A stretch of DNA of 64,000 nucleotides from Tenacibaculum larymnensis. Its GTDB lineage: Bacteria > Bacteroidota > Bacteroidia > Flavobacteriales > Flavobacteriaceae. The stretch covers positions 1 through 64,000 of the forward strand of contig NZ_JAIWJY010000001.1 in assembly GCF_028829235.1 (NCBI RefSeq), in the 5' to 3' direction. Below, in pieces: positions 53,640 through 62,719 of the stretch; within the stretch, counting starts at the first letter, position 1; every line of letters begins with the position of its first letter. The notes under the pieces are model-generated. The model saw only the letters and a program-made list of their open reading frames with translations. It searched no databases and had not been told where the DNA came from. A program made the translations under genes and the position numbers.

Positions 53640-54827
53640 ATGTCAAACGCATTATCAAACAGAATTAACAGTTTACCAGTATCGCAAACTTTAGCAATGG
53701 CTGCTAAAGCAAGAGAATTAAAAGCTGAAGGTAAAGACATCATTAGTTTAAGTTTAGGAGAACCAGATTTTAACACTCCTGATTTTATTAAAGATGCTGC
53801 AATTGAAGCTATTAATCAAGATTATAACTCATACACTCCAGTTGATGGATATGTAGAATTAAAAGAAGCTATTTGCGAGAAGTTTAAGCGTGATAATAAC
53901 TTAACATATGTTCCAAACCAAGTAGTTGTTTCTACAGGAGCAAAACAATCTATTGCTAACGTAGCTCAGGTATTATTAAACCCTGGTGATGAAGTATTAT
54001 TACCAGCTCCTTATTGGGTAAGCTATTCTGCAATTGCAACTTTGTGTGAAGCTAAATTTACCGAAATTCCTTCTTCTATTGAAAATGATTTTAAAATCAC
54101 TCCAGAACAATTAGAAGCTGCTATTTCGCCAAAAACAAAAATGATTTTCTTTAACTCGCCAAATAACCCAAGTGGAACTATATATAGCGAGGAAGAATAC
54201 AGAGCATTAGCTAAAGTATTAGAAAAGCACCCAGATATTTATATCTTATCTGATGAAATATATGAGCACATTAACTACGGAACAAAACCGTTTAGTTTTG
54301 CTGCTATTGAAAGCATGTACGACCGTACCATAACTGTAAACGGATTGGCTAAAGCTTTTGCCATGACAGGATGGAGAATTGGTTATATTGGAGCTCCTGA
54401 ATGGATTGCTAAGGCTTGTACTAAAATGCAAGGACAAATTACTTCAGGGACTAACTGTATTGCTCAACGTGCTGCAATTACAGCTGTAAAAGCATCGCCA
54501 GAAAAAGTACAATACATGGTAGATGAGTTTAAAAAACGTAGAGATTTAGTTTTACAATTATTAGGAGAAATCGATGGGTTTAAACTAAACGTACCAGAAG
54601 GGGCTTTTTATGTATTCCCAGATATTTCTGATTTCTTCGGAAAAACTATCCAAGAAAAAGAAATTAAAGATGCCAACGACTTTTCTATGTTATTACTAGA
54701 AAAAGCAAATGTAGCTACAGTAACTGGTGAAGCTTTTGGTGCACCAAACTGTGTTCGTTTATCATATGCTGCTTCTGAATTACAATTACGTGAGGCAATT
54801 AAAAGAATTAAAGAAGTTTTAAGTTAA
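53640..54827 (+). CDS. Class I/II pyridoxal-phosphate aminotransferase (aspartate-type)
   Basis: This 395-residue PLP-dependent aminotransferase of fold type I most resembles the Ib aspartate aminotransferases. Visible sites: SLSLGEPDFNTPDF near 38-51, NSPNNPSGTIY (Asn for PLP), DEIYEHINYG, and the PLP-binding Lys in NGLAKAFAMTGWRIGY (about 238). The catalytic Arg near RLSYAAS completes the pattern. It follows the desaturase by 24 bp and ends at a terminator. Substrate range beyond aspartate cannot be judged. Confidence 0.92.
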   Translation: MSNALSNRINSLPVSQTLAMAAKARELKAEGKDIISLSLGEPDFNTPDFIKDAAIEAINQDYNSYTPVDGYVELKEAICEKFKRDNNLTYVPNQVVVSTGAKQSIANVAQVLLNPGDEVLLPAPYWVSYSAIATLCEAKFTEIPSSIENDFKITPEQLEAAISPKTKMIFFNSPNNPSGTIYSEEEYRALAKVLEKHPDIYILSDEIYEHINYGTKPFSFAAIESMYDRTITVNGLAKAFAMTGWRIGYIGAPEWIAKACTKMQGQITSGTNCIAQRAAITAVKASPEKVQYMVDEFKKRRDLVLQLLGEIDGFKLNVPEGAFYVFPDISDFFGKTIQEKEIKDANDFSMLLLEKANVATVTGEAFGAPNCVRLSYAASELQLREAIKRIKEVLS

Positions 54828-54850
54828 TTAACTTAAATAAATTAAGTATA

Positions 54851-54884
54851 AAAAAATCCGTAAGACGTGTCTTACGGATTTTTT
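54851..54884. terminator. Bidirectional intrinsic terminator
   Basis: A 16-bp perfect stem around aatccgtaagac / gtcttacggatt with a minimal loop and outer A/T runs. It lies between the aminotransferase and the retropepsin-like gene, which converge here. Confidence 0.92.
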
Positions 54885-54889
54885 ATACT

Positions 54890-55369
54890 CTAAAATGGAA
54901 CTTTTAATTTTCTAACTTTTTTCTTTTTAAGCTTCTTTAAATACAATGCTTTTTTGTTATAATCAATAAAAGCTTTTCCTTGCTCTAAAATATCTGCGCC
55001 TATAATTCCGTCTACCTCATCAGCATCATGTTGTTTTAAAGCTGTATTTACATGCGTTAAATCAAACAATACTAAATCACACTCATTCGCTTTCCACTTT
55101 CCTATTTTAAGAGAATTATTTCCTGACTTATGTGTTTCCATATCCGTCGCTCCTGCTCCAGCAGCTTTTACTTCACTTTCTTCAGAAATAAGCTTGAAAC
55201 GCTCTATTAAATCTAACCCAACACACGAATTAGAAGCCCCTGTATCTAAAATAAACCTTCCTTTAACACCATTTATCTCCGCATCTAACTCTAAATGATT
55301 TGTTATCATTTTTTTGAGTTTTATTTTAATGTATTTCTTTTTTCGTAATACTTTTTTCAAACTTGCCAT
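54890..55369 (-). CDS. Retropepsin-like aspartic protease
   Basis: This 159-residue protein has one retropepsin-like domain. The active-site motif is FILDTGASNSCVG, and GIIGADILEQ further on is the usual second conserved segment. The domain has only one DTG, so an active enzyme would be a homodimer. The start is the ATG at 55369 (MASLKKVLRKKK); the frame reaches 55429, but that would run across the tatD start. The Lys-rich N terminus could bind nucleic acid or be an anchor-like segment. The substrate is unknown. Confidence 0.83.
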   Translation of the reverse strand: MASLKKVLRKKKYIKIKLKKMITNHLELDAEINGVKGRFILDTGASNSCVGLDLIERFKLISEESEVKAAGAGATDMETHKSGNNSLKIGKWKANECDLVLFDLTHVNTALKQHDADEVDGIIGADILEQGKAFIDYNKKALYLKKLKKKKVRKLKVPF

Positions 55370-55375
55370 TTCTTG

Positions 55376-55383
55376 TACTTTTG
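55376..55383 (+). promoter_or_regulatory. -7 box of tatD
   Basis: TACTTTTG, an exact match, 22 bp before the tatD ATG. The retropepsin-like gene diverges within 40 bp, so the two promoters overlap. Confidence 0.45.
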
Positions 55384-55405
55384 TCTCGTAAAGATACGGC
55401 AATAA

Positions 55406-56170
55406 ATGATTACAGATACACACACCCACTTATATTCAAGTCAGTTTGACGAAGACAGAAACGAAATGATACAACGTGCTAAAGAAGCTGGCGTTTCTCG
55501 TTTCTTTATTCCTGCGATTGATAGTTCTTATACTGAACGCATGTTCGATTTAGAAAAGAACTATCCAAACGATGTGTTTTTAATGATGGGATTGCACCCT
55601 ACTTCGGTAAAAGAGAATTACCAAGAAGAATTAGCACATGTAAAAGAATGGTTAGATAAACGTGATTTTTATGCGATTGGTGAAATTGGTATCGATTTAT
55701 ATTGGGACAAAACTTTTTTACCACAACAACAAGAAGCCTTCCGTACGCAAATTCAGTGGGCAAAAGAAAAAAAATTACCAATTGTAATCCACTGTCGTGA
55801 TGCATTTGATGAAATTTTTGAAGTATTAGAAACTGAAAAAGGAGAGGATTTATTTGGTGTTTTTCACTGCTTTACAGGAACCTTAGAGCAAGCTGAAAAA
55901 GCAATTTCATACAACATGAAATTAGGAATTGGTGGTGTAGCGACTTTTAAAAATGGAAAGATTGATAAATTTTTAAATCAAATTGATATCAAACACATTG
56001 TCTTAGAAACTGATTCTCCTTACCTAGCTCCTACTCCATACCGAGGTAAACGTAATGAAAGCAGCTATATAACTAATGTTGTGGATAAATTGGTAGATAT
56101 TTATGGATTGACTTTCGATGAAATTTCGGAAATTACAACACAGAACTCTAAAGACGTTTTTGGTGTCTAA
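55406..56170 (+). CDS. tatD: TatD-family metal-dependent hydrolase
   Basis: This 254-residue TIM-barrel hydrolase has the TatD metal ligands: DTHTHLY at the start, GEIGIDLYWD (Glu near 92), VIHCRDA, FHCFTGT and ETDSPYLAP (Asp near 205). Family members have 3'-5' DNase activity. It is followed at once by ogt with little or no gap, which suggests a DNA-repair pair. Confidence 0.94.
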   Translation: MITDTHTHLYSSQFDEDRNEMIQRAKEAGVSRFFIPAIDSSYTERMFDLEKNYPNDVFLMMGLHPTSVKENYQEELAHVKEWLDKRDFYAIGEIGIDLYWDKTFLPQQQEAFRTQIQWAKEKKLPIVIHCRDAFDEIFEVLETEKGEDLFGVFHCFTGTLEQAEKAISYNMKLGIGGVATFKNGKIDKFLNQIDIKHIVLETDSPYLAPTPYRGKRNESSYITNVVDKLVDIYGLTFDEISEITTQNSKDVFGV

Positions 56171-56657
56171 CCTACAGACCACATATTATAAAACTCCTAT
56201 AGGAATTGCCAAAATAGAAGGTGATGAAAACGGAATTCAATCCATTTCTGTATTGGATGATGATACCTCAACCACAATCAGCTCCTCAAAGGAAATTCCA
56301 GCTTGCTTACAAGAATGTATTACCCAACTAAATGAGTATTTTGCTGGTACTAGAAAAGATTTCAACCTAAAATTGAACCCACAAGGAACAACCTTTCAAC
56401 AATCTGTTTGGAAAGAATTATTAAACATATCTTTTGGAAGTACCAGAACCTATTTAGAACAGACCAAACAATTAGGCGACGTGAAGGCTATTAGAGCTGT
56501 AGCTTCTGCCAATGGTAAAAACCCTATTTGGATTGTAATTCCATGTCATAGAGTTATTGGTTCTGATGGCTCATTAACAGGATATGCTGGTGGTGTTTGG
56601 CGTAAAAAATGGTTATTAGAACACGAAAGTGGAGCCAAACAACAGACTTTGTTTTAA
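56163..56657 (+). CDS. ogt: O6-methylguanine-DNA methyltransferase
   Basis: This suicide enzyme removes methyl groups from O6-methylguanine by transfer to its own Cys. The active-site motif IPCHRVIG is intact, and SANGKNP and GGVWRKKWLL are typical neighbours. About 164 residues if it starts at the GTG at 56163; the TTG at 56160 is equally possible, and the ATG at 56118 would overlap tatD by 53 bp. No Ada-like regulatory domain. It overlaps the end of tatD, so translation is likely coupled. Confidence 0.9.
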   Translation: MSNLQTTYYKTPIGIAKIEGDENGIQSISVLDDDTSTTISSSKEIPACLQECITQLNEYFAGTRKDFNLKLNPQGTTFQQSVWKELLNISFGSTRTYLEQTKQLGDVKAIRAVASANGKNPIWIVIPCHRVIGSDGSLTGYAGGVWRKKWLLEHESGAKQQTLF

Positions 56658-56700
56658 TTTCTTTTTATAAGGTATCGAAACAAGTTTTGAATGACTATCG

Positions 56701-57147
56701 TCAATTTAAGTTGCGTTTTTCAATAAAGAATTTCTTCAACAAAAATCCACACTCTTCTTCCAAAACTCCTGATATTACTTTTGTTTTTGGATGTATTTTA
56801 GTTTGTAAAACAGAAAAACCAAGTTTAGGTTCACTAGCTCCGTACACTATTTTACCTATTTGCGCCCAGTAACTCGCTCCCGCACACATTTGACAAGGCT
56901 CTAGCGTAACATACAAAGTACAGTCTTTTAAATACTTTCCACCCAAAAAATCTGCTGCTGCAGTAAACGCTTGCATTTCTGCATGTGCGGTAACATCATT
57001 TAACAACTCTGTTAAGTTATGTGCTCTTGCTATTATTTGATCTTTAAAAACAATAACTGCACCAACAGGAACCTCTCCTTTATCAAAAGCTAACTCAGCT
57101 TCTTGTAAAGCTTTTCTCATAAAGTAGGCATCATCAAATGGATTCAT
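56701..57147 (-). CDS. tadA: tRNA adenosine deaminase / nucleoside deaminase
   Basis: This 148-residue zinc-dependent deaminase has the motifs TAHAEMQAF (zinc His and catalytic Glu) and EPCQMC (zinc Cys pair). It most resembles TadA, which makes inosine at the wobble base of tRNA-Arg; guanine deaminase is a close alternative. The start is the ATG at 57147 (MNPFDDAYF), because the longer frame runs into the lpxH promoter region. A -7 box at 57175-57182 (minus, TACATTTG) supports this. Its end faces the ogt gene. Confidence 0.88.
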   Translation of the reverse strand: MNPFDDAYFMRKALQEAELAFDKGEVPVGAVIVFKDQIIARAHNLTELLNDVTAHAEMQAFTAAADFLGGKYLKDCTLYVTLEPCQMCAGASYWAQIGKIVYGASEPKLGFSVLQTKIHPKTKVISGVLEEECGFLLKKFFIEKRNLN

Positions 57148-57174
57148 CAACAAGAGTTTTTGTAAATACGAAAA

Positions 57175-57182
57175 CAAATGTA
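57175..57182 (-). promoter_or_regulatory. -7 box of the tadA-like gene
   Basis: The minus strand reads TACATTTG, an exact match, 27 bp before the chosen ATG. No -33 TTG at normal spacing. Confidence 0.45.
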
Positions 57183-57194
57183 GCCAAAATTTGT

Positions 57195-57227
57195 TTGTGT
57201 AAACTCTAGGTAAAATACTTATTTTTA
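57195..57227 (+). promoter_or_regulatory. Candidate promoter of lpxH
   Basis: TTG at 57195-57197, 22 bp, then TATTTTTA at 57220-57227 (one mismatch from TAnnTTTG). It ends 14 bp before the TTG start of lpxH. Confidence 0.4.
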
Positions 57228-57241
57228 CCAAAATTTACGAT

Positions 57242-58009
57242 TTGATTTCAATCAATACTTCTGAGAATAAAAAAGTCTATTTTGCTTCTGACCAACATTT
57301 AGGAGCTCCAACTTCTGAAGCTAGTTTTCCTCGTGAACAAAAGTTTGTAACATGGTTAAACGAAGTTAAAAAAGATGCTGAAGCAATTTTTATTCTAGGT
57401 GATTTATTCGATTTTTGGTTTGAATATAAAACTGTTGTTCCTAAAGGTTTTGTTCGTGTTTTAGGTAAACTTGCTGAAATAAAAGATAGTGGTATTCCGA
57501 TTTACTTTTTTGTTGGAAATCATGATTTATGGATGCATGATTATTTTGAAAAGGAATTAGATATCCCTGTATTTCATTCACCTCAAGAATTTAAAATCAA
57601 TGATAAATTATTTTTAATAGGTCATGGTGATGGATTAGGTCCTGGGGATAAAGGATATAAACGCATGAAAAAAGTGTTTACATTCCCGCTATTTCAATGG
57701 ATGTTTCGTTGGCTACATCCAGATTTGGGTGTTCGATTAGGACAATACATGTCGGTTAAAAATAAATTGATATCTGGTGATGAGGATGCTAAATTTTTAG
57801 GTGAAGACAATGAATGGCTAGTACAATATTGTAAACGTAAATTAGAAGCTAAACACTACGATTATTTTGTTTTTGGACACAGACATCTTCCTTTAGAAAT
57901 TCAACTTAAAGAGAACAGTGTTTACCTTAATACGGGGGATTGGATTCAGTATTATACCTATGCGGTTCTTGAAAACGATAAACTATTTTTAAAAGAATAT
58001 AAACAATAA
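57242..58009 (+). CDS. lpxH: UDP-2,3-diacylglucosamine diphosphatase, LpxH-type
   Basis: This calcineurin-like phosphoesterase hydrolyses UDP-2,3-diacylglucosamine to lipid X in lipid A synthesis. The 255-residue protein carries the metal motifs ASDQHLG, GDLFDFW, GNHD, GHGDG and GHRHLP, which together identify the family. No in-frame ATG precedes the first motif, so the start is the TTG at 57242. The protein is cytoplasmic or membrane-peripheral. It diverges from tadA and ends at a terminator. Confidence 0.9.
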   Translation: MISINTSENKKVYFASDQHLGAPTSEASFPREQKFVTWLNEVKKDAEAIFILGDLFDFWFEYKTVVPKGFVRVLGKLAEIKDSGIPIYFFVGNHDLWMHDYFEKELDIPVFHSPQEFKINDKLFLIGHGDGLGPGDKGYKRMKKVFTFPLFQWMFRWLHPDLGVRLGQYMSVKNKLISGDEDAKFLGEDNEWLVQYCKRKLEAKHYDYFVFGHRHLPLEIQLKENSVYLNTGDWIQYYTYAVLENDKLFLKEYKQ

Positions 58010-58038
58010 AAAAAGCACCTTTTTGAGGTGCTTTTTTT
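58008..58038. terminator. Bidirectional intrinsic terminator
   Basis: A 13-bp perfect stem (aaaaaaagcacct and complement) with a 5-nt loop between the convergent lpxH and TonB-receptor genes. Confidence 0.9.
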
Positions 58039-58054
58039 ATGAATTATTCCAATG

Positions 58055-60925
58055 TTAATCTAATACAAAATGTAATCTTGCAAATAAATGCCTACCATTA
58101 GTTCCGAACTGTACAGAACGTCTTGAGTAGATAAAACGTCCACTAGATCTAAAAGCGGGATCGTTCTCATCTGGATAAACATCAAATAAATTATTTGCTC
58201 CTAATGTTAAACTCAAGCTCTTATTAAAGTTGTATCCAAAAGAAAGATCTGTAATTACTTTTCCTCCAAAAGTAGTATCTATAGAAGGATCGTTACTGTT
58301 AGTTGCTTCTTCAACTTCTCCAAAATAACTATTTCTTAAAAAGATACTCCATTTGTCATTAACACTTAAATTGTGTGATAAATTCCCTTTTGTTGTAGGA
58401 ACCGAAGACTCTAAATAAATTCTACTTGTTGGGTCAAAGTAAGTATCAGACAATCCTGCATTTTTTATAGCTGTAGGAATATTCACACCTTCTACATCCG
58501 TTTTCGAAAATGTAAACGCTAAAGTGTTAGTTAACCTCATCTTGTCAGAAAGATTTGCTTTGTGATCAACAACAATATCTACTCCTTTTGTTTGAGTATC
58601 TACAGCATTTGCAAAAAATGCTGCTTGTGTAGCATTTGCTTGTTGGAACAATCTTTCCAACTCAGCGTCTCCATTATCATCAAAACTCCCTGTTAATATT
58701 ACTCTGTCATCAATATTTATAAGATATCCATCAACCGTAAACTTTAAGTTTGCACTTGGCACTTTTGCTGTAAATCCTGCAGAAAACCCAAAAGAAGTTT
58801 CTTCTTTTAATTTACCTATTCCTAAAATCCTTGCAACTCTCGAAGTATTTGAAAATACCCCAACTTCATTTGGTATACCATCTACAAACAAGGTACTGGT
58901 TGAACTGTAAGATATTTGATGTAATGATGGTGCTCTAAACCCTGTTTGTAAACTAGTTCTTAAATTAAAGTTTTTAGAAGCTTTTACCCTAGATGCTACT
59001 TTTACATTTAAAGTACCTCCAAAATCTGAGAAATTCTCATAACGTACAGCTCCACTTAATAAAAAAGACTCTGTAAAATCTGCTTCTACATCTATGTAAC
59101 CAGCTATAGAGTTTCTGAATGAGTTTACTTCATTTTCTGGTTTAAACCCAGGAAACACTTGAATACCTCCTGGTCTTGGTTCACCAAAAAAATCTTCAGG
59201 AACCATTGAATCAGGATCTGTTGGATCATGTACATTACCCAATGTATTATATCTCGCATACGACGCTTCCTCTCCTGCTACAATACCATAATTTTCTAAA
59301 CGATATTCAGCACCAAAAGCTATATTTAAACCAGACATTACATCTTCGTAAAACTTACTAAGATCAATATTTGTTGTGTTTTCGCTTGAATAAAACCCTC
59401 CTGAATTCGCTTCAAAAGGCGTTGAATTACCTAAAGATGCATTGCTTGAATTACTTATCAAATAAGTAAACTCATTTCTACCAAATGTATTTGAAAAATC
59501 TACATTCCAATCACCTAACTTTCCTTTTATTCCAACCGCATACGATTTGTCTTGAATATTAGAGTTTATCTCTGGTAAAAATCCGTTCATATATGCTGGT
59601 GTGTATGCTCTAGATTGATTTGGTAATCTATAGAAACCTGCTGCATTACCATTCTTATAACTTAAACCAGCATTCCCATAAATAAAGGTTTCATTTCCTA
59701 ACGGAATTTCCATGTTTGCAAAAAACTGCGCTCCTCTTACCCTTGACTGCCCCACTCTCATGTTAAAATCACTTCTTTTTAAGCCACGAGCTAACAACTC
59801 TGCTTCAGTAACATCAGCTCCTAAAATTGTTCGCAATTCTTCTTTTGTTTCAGTACCATTCAATGTAATTCCTGCATCGCCTGCATAATTAAAAATATCA
59901 TCTAAATCATCATCTAATAGATTTGAAATATTGTACCCATCTGCTGCTGCAACTCTTTCAATAGAGTTGTAAGCATTAAATATTGAACCTTCCCATTCTT
60001 GCATTCTATTAGTCCATCCTCTAAAGTCAAAATTTCCAGTAAAATTTATAAACCCTCCATCTTTGCCAATTGGTAATCCATAATTTAACCCTAAATTTAA
60101 TTTTTCTCCATCTATATCTCTCTCTGGGCTACTTTTACTTGTAAAATTAGCACCTGTTGTTAAGTTAACTTCTAACTTATTTGTAGATTTCTTTAAGACA
60201 ATATTTATTATTCCTGCAATAGCATCAGAACCATATTGAGCAGCTGCACCATCTCTAAGAATTTCAATTCTTTCAATAGCAATTGATGGAATTGTTGTCA
60301 TATCTGTTCCCACCGAACCTCTACCAAAAGTACCATTTACGTTTACCAAAGCAGTTTTATGACGTCTTTTCCCATTGATTAACACTAATACTTGATCTGG
60401 ACCTAATCCTCTTAAAGCAGCTGGCGCGATATGATCCGTACCATCTGAAATTGATTGAGGGTTGGAATTAAAAGACGGTGCTGCATAATTTAGAATTTCT
60501 GTCACTGTAACTTGAGGTGCTGACTCAGTAAGCTCAGAAACATCTAACACATCAATAGCTACAGGAGAATCTATTGCGACTCTACCTTTATTACGAGAAC
60601 CTACAATTACCACCTCTTCTAAGGATTCACTTGATTCTTCAATTACTATTGTAAGATAAGATCCATCTGTAACTTTTACTTCTTTCGTTCTAAATCCTAC
60701 TGAAGAAACTATAACCGTAACAGGTAACTGACCTACTTTTAAAAAGTATTCTCCATTATCATCAGTTGTTACACCATTAGTAGTACCTTTCTCTATTACA
60801 TTTACAAAAGGTAGAGGTACTCCATTCATATCTGTAATTTTTCCTTTTATCGTCTGACCAATCATTGATGTGAACGACATCAATAAAACACAAACAAATA
60901 ATTTCGTTTTTTGTTCCATAATCAT
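58055..60925 (-). CDS. TonB-dependent receptor (large, carboxypeptidase-like N-terminal domain)
   Basis: This is a 956-residue outer-membrane receptor with a signal peptide (about 3-24, ending TSMIGQT) and a carboxypeptidase-like domain (about 25-105) opening with GKITDMNGVPLPFVNVIEKG. The plug domain (about 108-260) has SLEEVVIVGSRN and RGLGPDQVLVLINGKRRHKT, and ends ILRDGAAAQYGSDAIAGIIN. A long barrel follows. The RGLGPDQVLVLINGKRRH motif marks a subgroup common in Bacteroidota and marine Proteobacteria; the ligand is unknown. It is not next to a SusD-like gene, and a complete promoter lies upstream, so it is transcribed alone. It may take up a small nutrient or cofactor (inference). Confidence 0.92.
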   Translation of the reverse strand: MIMEQKTKLFVCVLLMSFTSMIGQTIKGKITDMNGVPLPFVNVIEKGTTNGVTTDDNGEYFLKVGQLPVTVIVSSVGFRTKEVKVTDGSYLTIVIEESSESLEEVVIVGSRNKGRVAIDSPVAIDVLDVSELTESAPQVTVTEILNYAAPSFNSNPQSISDGTDHIAPAALRGLGPDQVLVLINGKRRHKTALVNVNGTFGRGSVGTDMTTIPSIAIERIEILRDGAAAQYGSDAIAGIINIVLKKSTNKLEVNLTTGANFTSKSSPERDIDGEKLNLGLNYGLPIGKDGGFINFTGNFDFRGWTNRMQEWEGSIFNAYNSIERVAAADGYNISNLLDDDLDDIFNYAGDAGITLNGTETKEELRTILGADVTEAELLARGLKRSDFNMRVGQSRVRGAQFFANMEIPLGNETFIYGNAGLSYKNGNAAGFYRLPNQSRAYTPAYMNGFLPEINSNIQDKSYAVGIKGKLGDWNVDFSNTFGRNEFTYLISNSSNASLGNSTPFEANSGGFYSSENTTNIDLSKFYEDVMSGLNIAFGAEYRLENYGIVAGEEASYARYNTLGNVHDPTDPDSMVPEDFFGEPRPGGIQVFPGFKPENEVNSFRNSIAGYIDVEADFTESFLLSGAVRYENFSDFGGTLNVKVASRVKASKNFNLRTSLQTGFRAPSLHQISYSSTSTLFVDGIPNEVGVFSNTSRVARILGIGKLKEETSFGFSAGFTAKVPSANLKFTVDGYLINIDDRVILTGSFDDNGDAELERLFQQANATQAAFFANAVDTQTKGVDIVVDHKANLSDKMRLTNTLAFTFSKTDVEGVNIPTAIKNAGLSDTYFDPTSRIYLESSVPTTKGNLSHNLSVNDKWSIFLRNSYFGEVEEATNSNDPSIDTTFGGKVITDLSFGYNFNKSLSLTLGANNLFDVYPDENDPAFRSSGRFIYSRRSVQFGTNGRHLFARLHFVLD

Positions 60926-61328
60926 ATTGCTATTTTATTTTTTATGTTAAAAAAGTTAATTTACTATAAACATACTAATATTTAAATCTCACAACAAACA
61001 TATTCGTAATTAAATCACACCCAACACATTAACACAAAAACTACTATTTATCAATACCAGCAAAACAATCTTATGTACTTCATAAGAAAATTAGAGCTCT
61101 TAAAAGTATCTTATATCTAAAATCTCTTTATACTCTATTCTTCTAAACACATTTACTTACAACTATTTTAAGCATATTATTCTTTCAGTACTTCATAACA
61201 CTCTATTGTGAAGACTTGACAAACTCATTGTAATCATATGATTCTATGCTTAATTTTTAATTATTGAATTGTTCTTTTACTTATTGAGTTTTATCCAAAA
61301 ACCTTATAACAATAAAGAAATAGACCAT
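60926..61328. other. AT-rich spacer upstream of the TonB receptor
   Basis: About 400 bp without an ORF above 15 codons on either strand. It holds one clear promoter for the TonB receptor (60995-61024). The rest is plain AT-rich sequence up to the terminator of the SusD-like gene. Confidence 0.5.
60995..61024 (-). promoter_or_regulatory. Promoter of the large TonB receptor
   Basis: On the minus strand TTG (61024-61022), 19 bp, then TATGTTTG (61002-60995): a full match to the Bacteroidota consensus. The leader before the first ATG is about 65 nt. Confidence 0.75.
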
Positions 61329-61365
61329 AAAAAAAGGTTGAAAAATATTACTATCTCAACCTTTT
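61329..61365 (-). terminator. Intrinsic terminator after the SusD-like gene
   Basis: A 10-bp stem (aaaaggttga / tcaacctttt) with a 14-nt loop lies 27 bp past the SusD-like stop. On the minus strand it ends in a T run. Confidence 0.8.
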
Positions 61366-61392
61366 AATTTATAATTAATTCAAATATTAACT

Positions 61393-62700
61393 CTAAATAT
61401 TTTCATTTGCTGGTATTGGTACTGCTGAAGGTACATTATCAGTACTTCTATCGTTAGGTAATTCATCCAACTTATTAAATCTTCTCATATCAACCCATCT
61501 ATGCCCTTCACCAAAAAGAGAATATCTTCTCTGCATTAAAATTTCATTAGTTAATTCCATTTCTGAAGTTCCTCCTGTGTACGCTGCCAATCCTGCTGCA
61601 TTTCTAATGACATTGATTGCCATTAAAGCATCACTTGGCGAGCTAACCATATTTGCTTCTGCATATAACAATATTAATTCTTCATTTCTAATTATTGGCA
61701 CGCTTTGAGTATTAGATTGATAAATCCATACATCATGAGTCCCTATTAAACCTGAAGCTTCTCTCGGACTATCTCTTAACACAACTTTATCAACTCTACT
61801 ATCATTTGCCTCAGCATCAGCAACAAAACTTTGATGAGCAACCCTTACATTTGCTTCCTGATTTAATGCTATGAATAATGGATTAGCTAAATCTGCCCCT
61901 GCTAATGAAAAAGTATGATATGCTCCAAGGTTTAAATCTCCATTCATATCAATAAAAGAATCAGCTAATAAGGTTAAAACATTTGCGTAATTTCCCCTAT
62001 ATGCCTCTACTCTGGCATTGAGAGCTTTATTAAACTTTAAAAAGGAAGAAGGTGTATTAAAACCAGTGTATCCACTCCCTAATTCAAACGGAAAATCAGA
62101 ACCACCATTTTCAAGATCCGTTGCTGCTTCTGATAATAGATTAAAAATTGCTGTCAAAGCACTTGTATAATCAACAATTGGTCCCAAATTATCAGGGTCA
62201 CTAACATCTAAACGTATTCCATTACCTGCTTGATTATTTGACAGCATTAAAAATTCATGAGCCTTTAATGTATTTAACACCCCTCTAGTAGCTGCTATTT
62301 CTTCAGCTGAAAAGTCAGATGTAGTATTTTCCAATCCTTGTAAAGCTAAATTAATATCCTTTATAGCTGCATACCTTGCACCCCAAGGAGCGGTAGTATA
62401 AAAAGTGTTATTATCTAAATTTCCAGTAACAACATCACCTTCAAACCTTGGATCTGAATTTGTAAAATAATAATACTCTCTACCTAATATACTCTGTACA
62501 TCAACCTGTGTAGCTAGACGAACTCTCATATCCGACAAAACCCCTGAAACAGCTTGAGGCAGCTCTCCCCTAGATAAATCCGAAGATATAGACCCTGTAC
62601 TTGCTCCATTTAAACTTTCTCCCCCATCTAACTGACATGATATAAGTCCTAGTAAGGTTATTGCTAAAGTTACTATACCTATTTTTTTTGCTATTTTCAT
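61393..62700 (-). CDS. SusD/RagB-like outer-membrane lipoprotein
   Basis: This 435-residue lipoprotein has a signal peptide (about 1-21) ending in the lipobox LLGLISC, then a SusD/RagB-type alpha-solenoid. Late in the sequence it shows the family-typical RNEELILLYAEANM, RRYSLFGEGHRWVDMRRF and the final AVPIPANE. It binds the ligand over the SusC-like barrel. The gene lies 19 bp after the SusC-like gene, the classical order. At 435 residues it is a bit shorter than average for the family. Substrate unknown; no glycosidase or peptidase gene is visible in the window. Confidence 0.93.
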   Translation of the reverse strand: MKIAKKIGIVTLAITLLGLISCQLDGGESLNGASTGSISSDLSRGELPQAVSGVLSDMRVRLATQVDVQSILGREYYYFTNSDPRFEGDVVTGNLDNNTFYTTAPWGARYAAIKDINLALQGLENTTSDFSAEEIAATRGVLNTLKAHEFLMLSNNQAGNGIRLDVSDPDNLGPIVDYTSALTAIFNLLSEAATDLENGGSDFPFELGSGYTGFNTPSSFLKFNKALNARVEAYRGNYANVLTLLADSFIDMNGDLNLGAYHTFSLAGADLANPLFIALNQEANVRVAHQSFVADAEANDSRVDKVVLRDSPREASGLIGTHDVWIYQSNTQSVPIIRNEELILLYAEANMVSSPSDALMAINVIRNAAGLAAYTGGTSEMELTNEILMQRRYSLFGEGHRWVDMRRFNKLDELPNDRSTDNVPSAVPIPANENI

Positions 62701-62719
62701 TGTTATACTTTTTTTAAAA

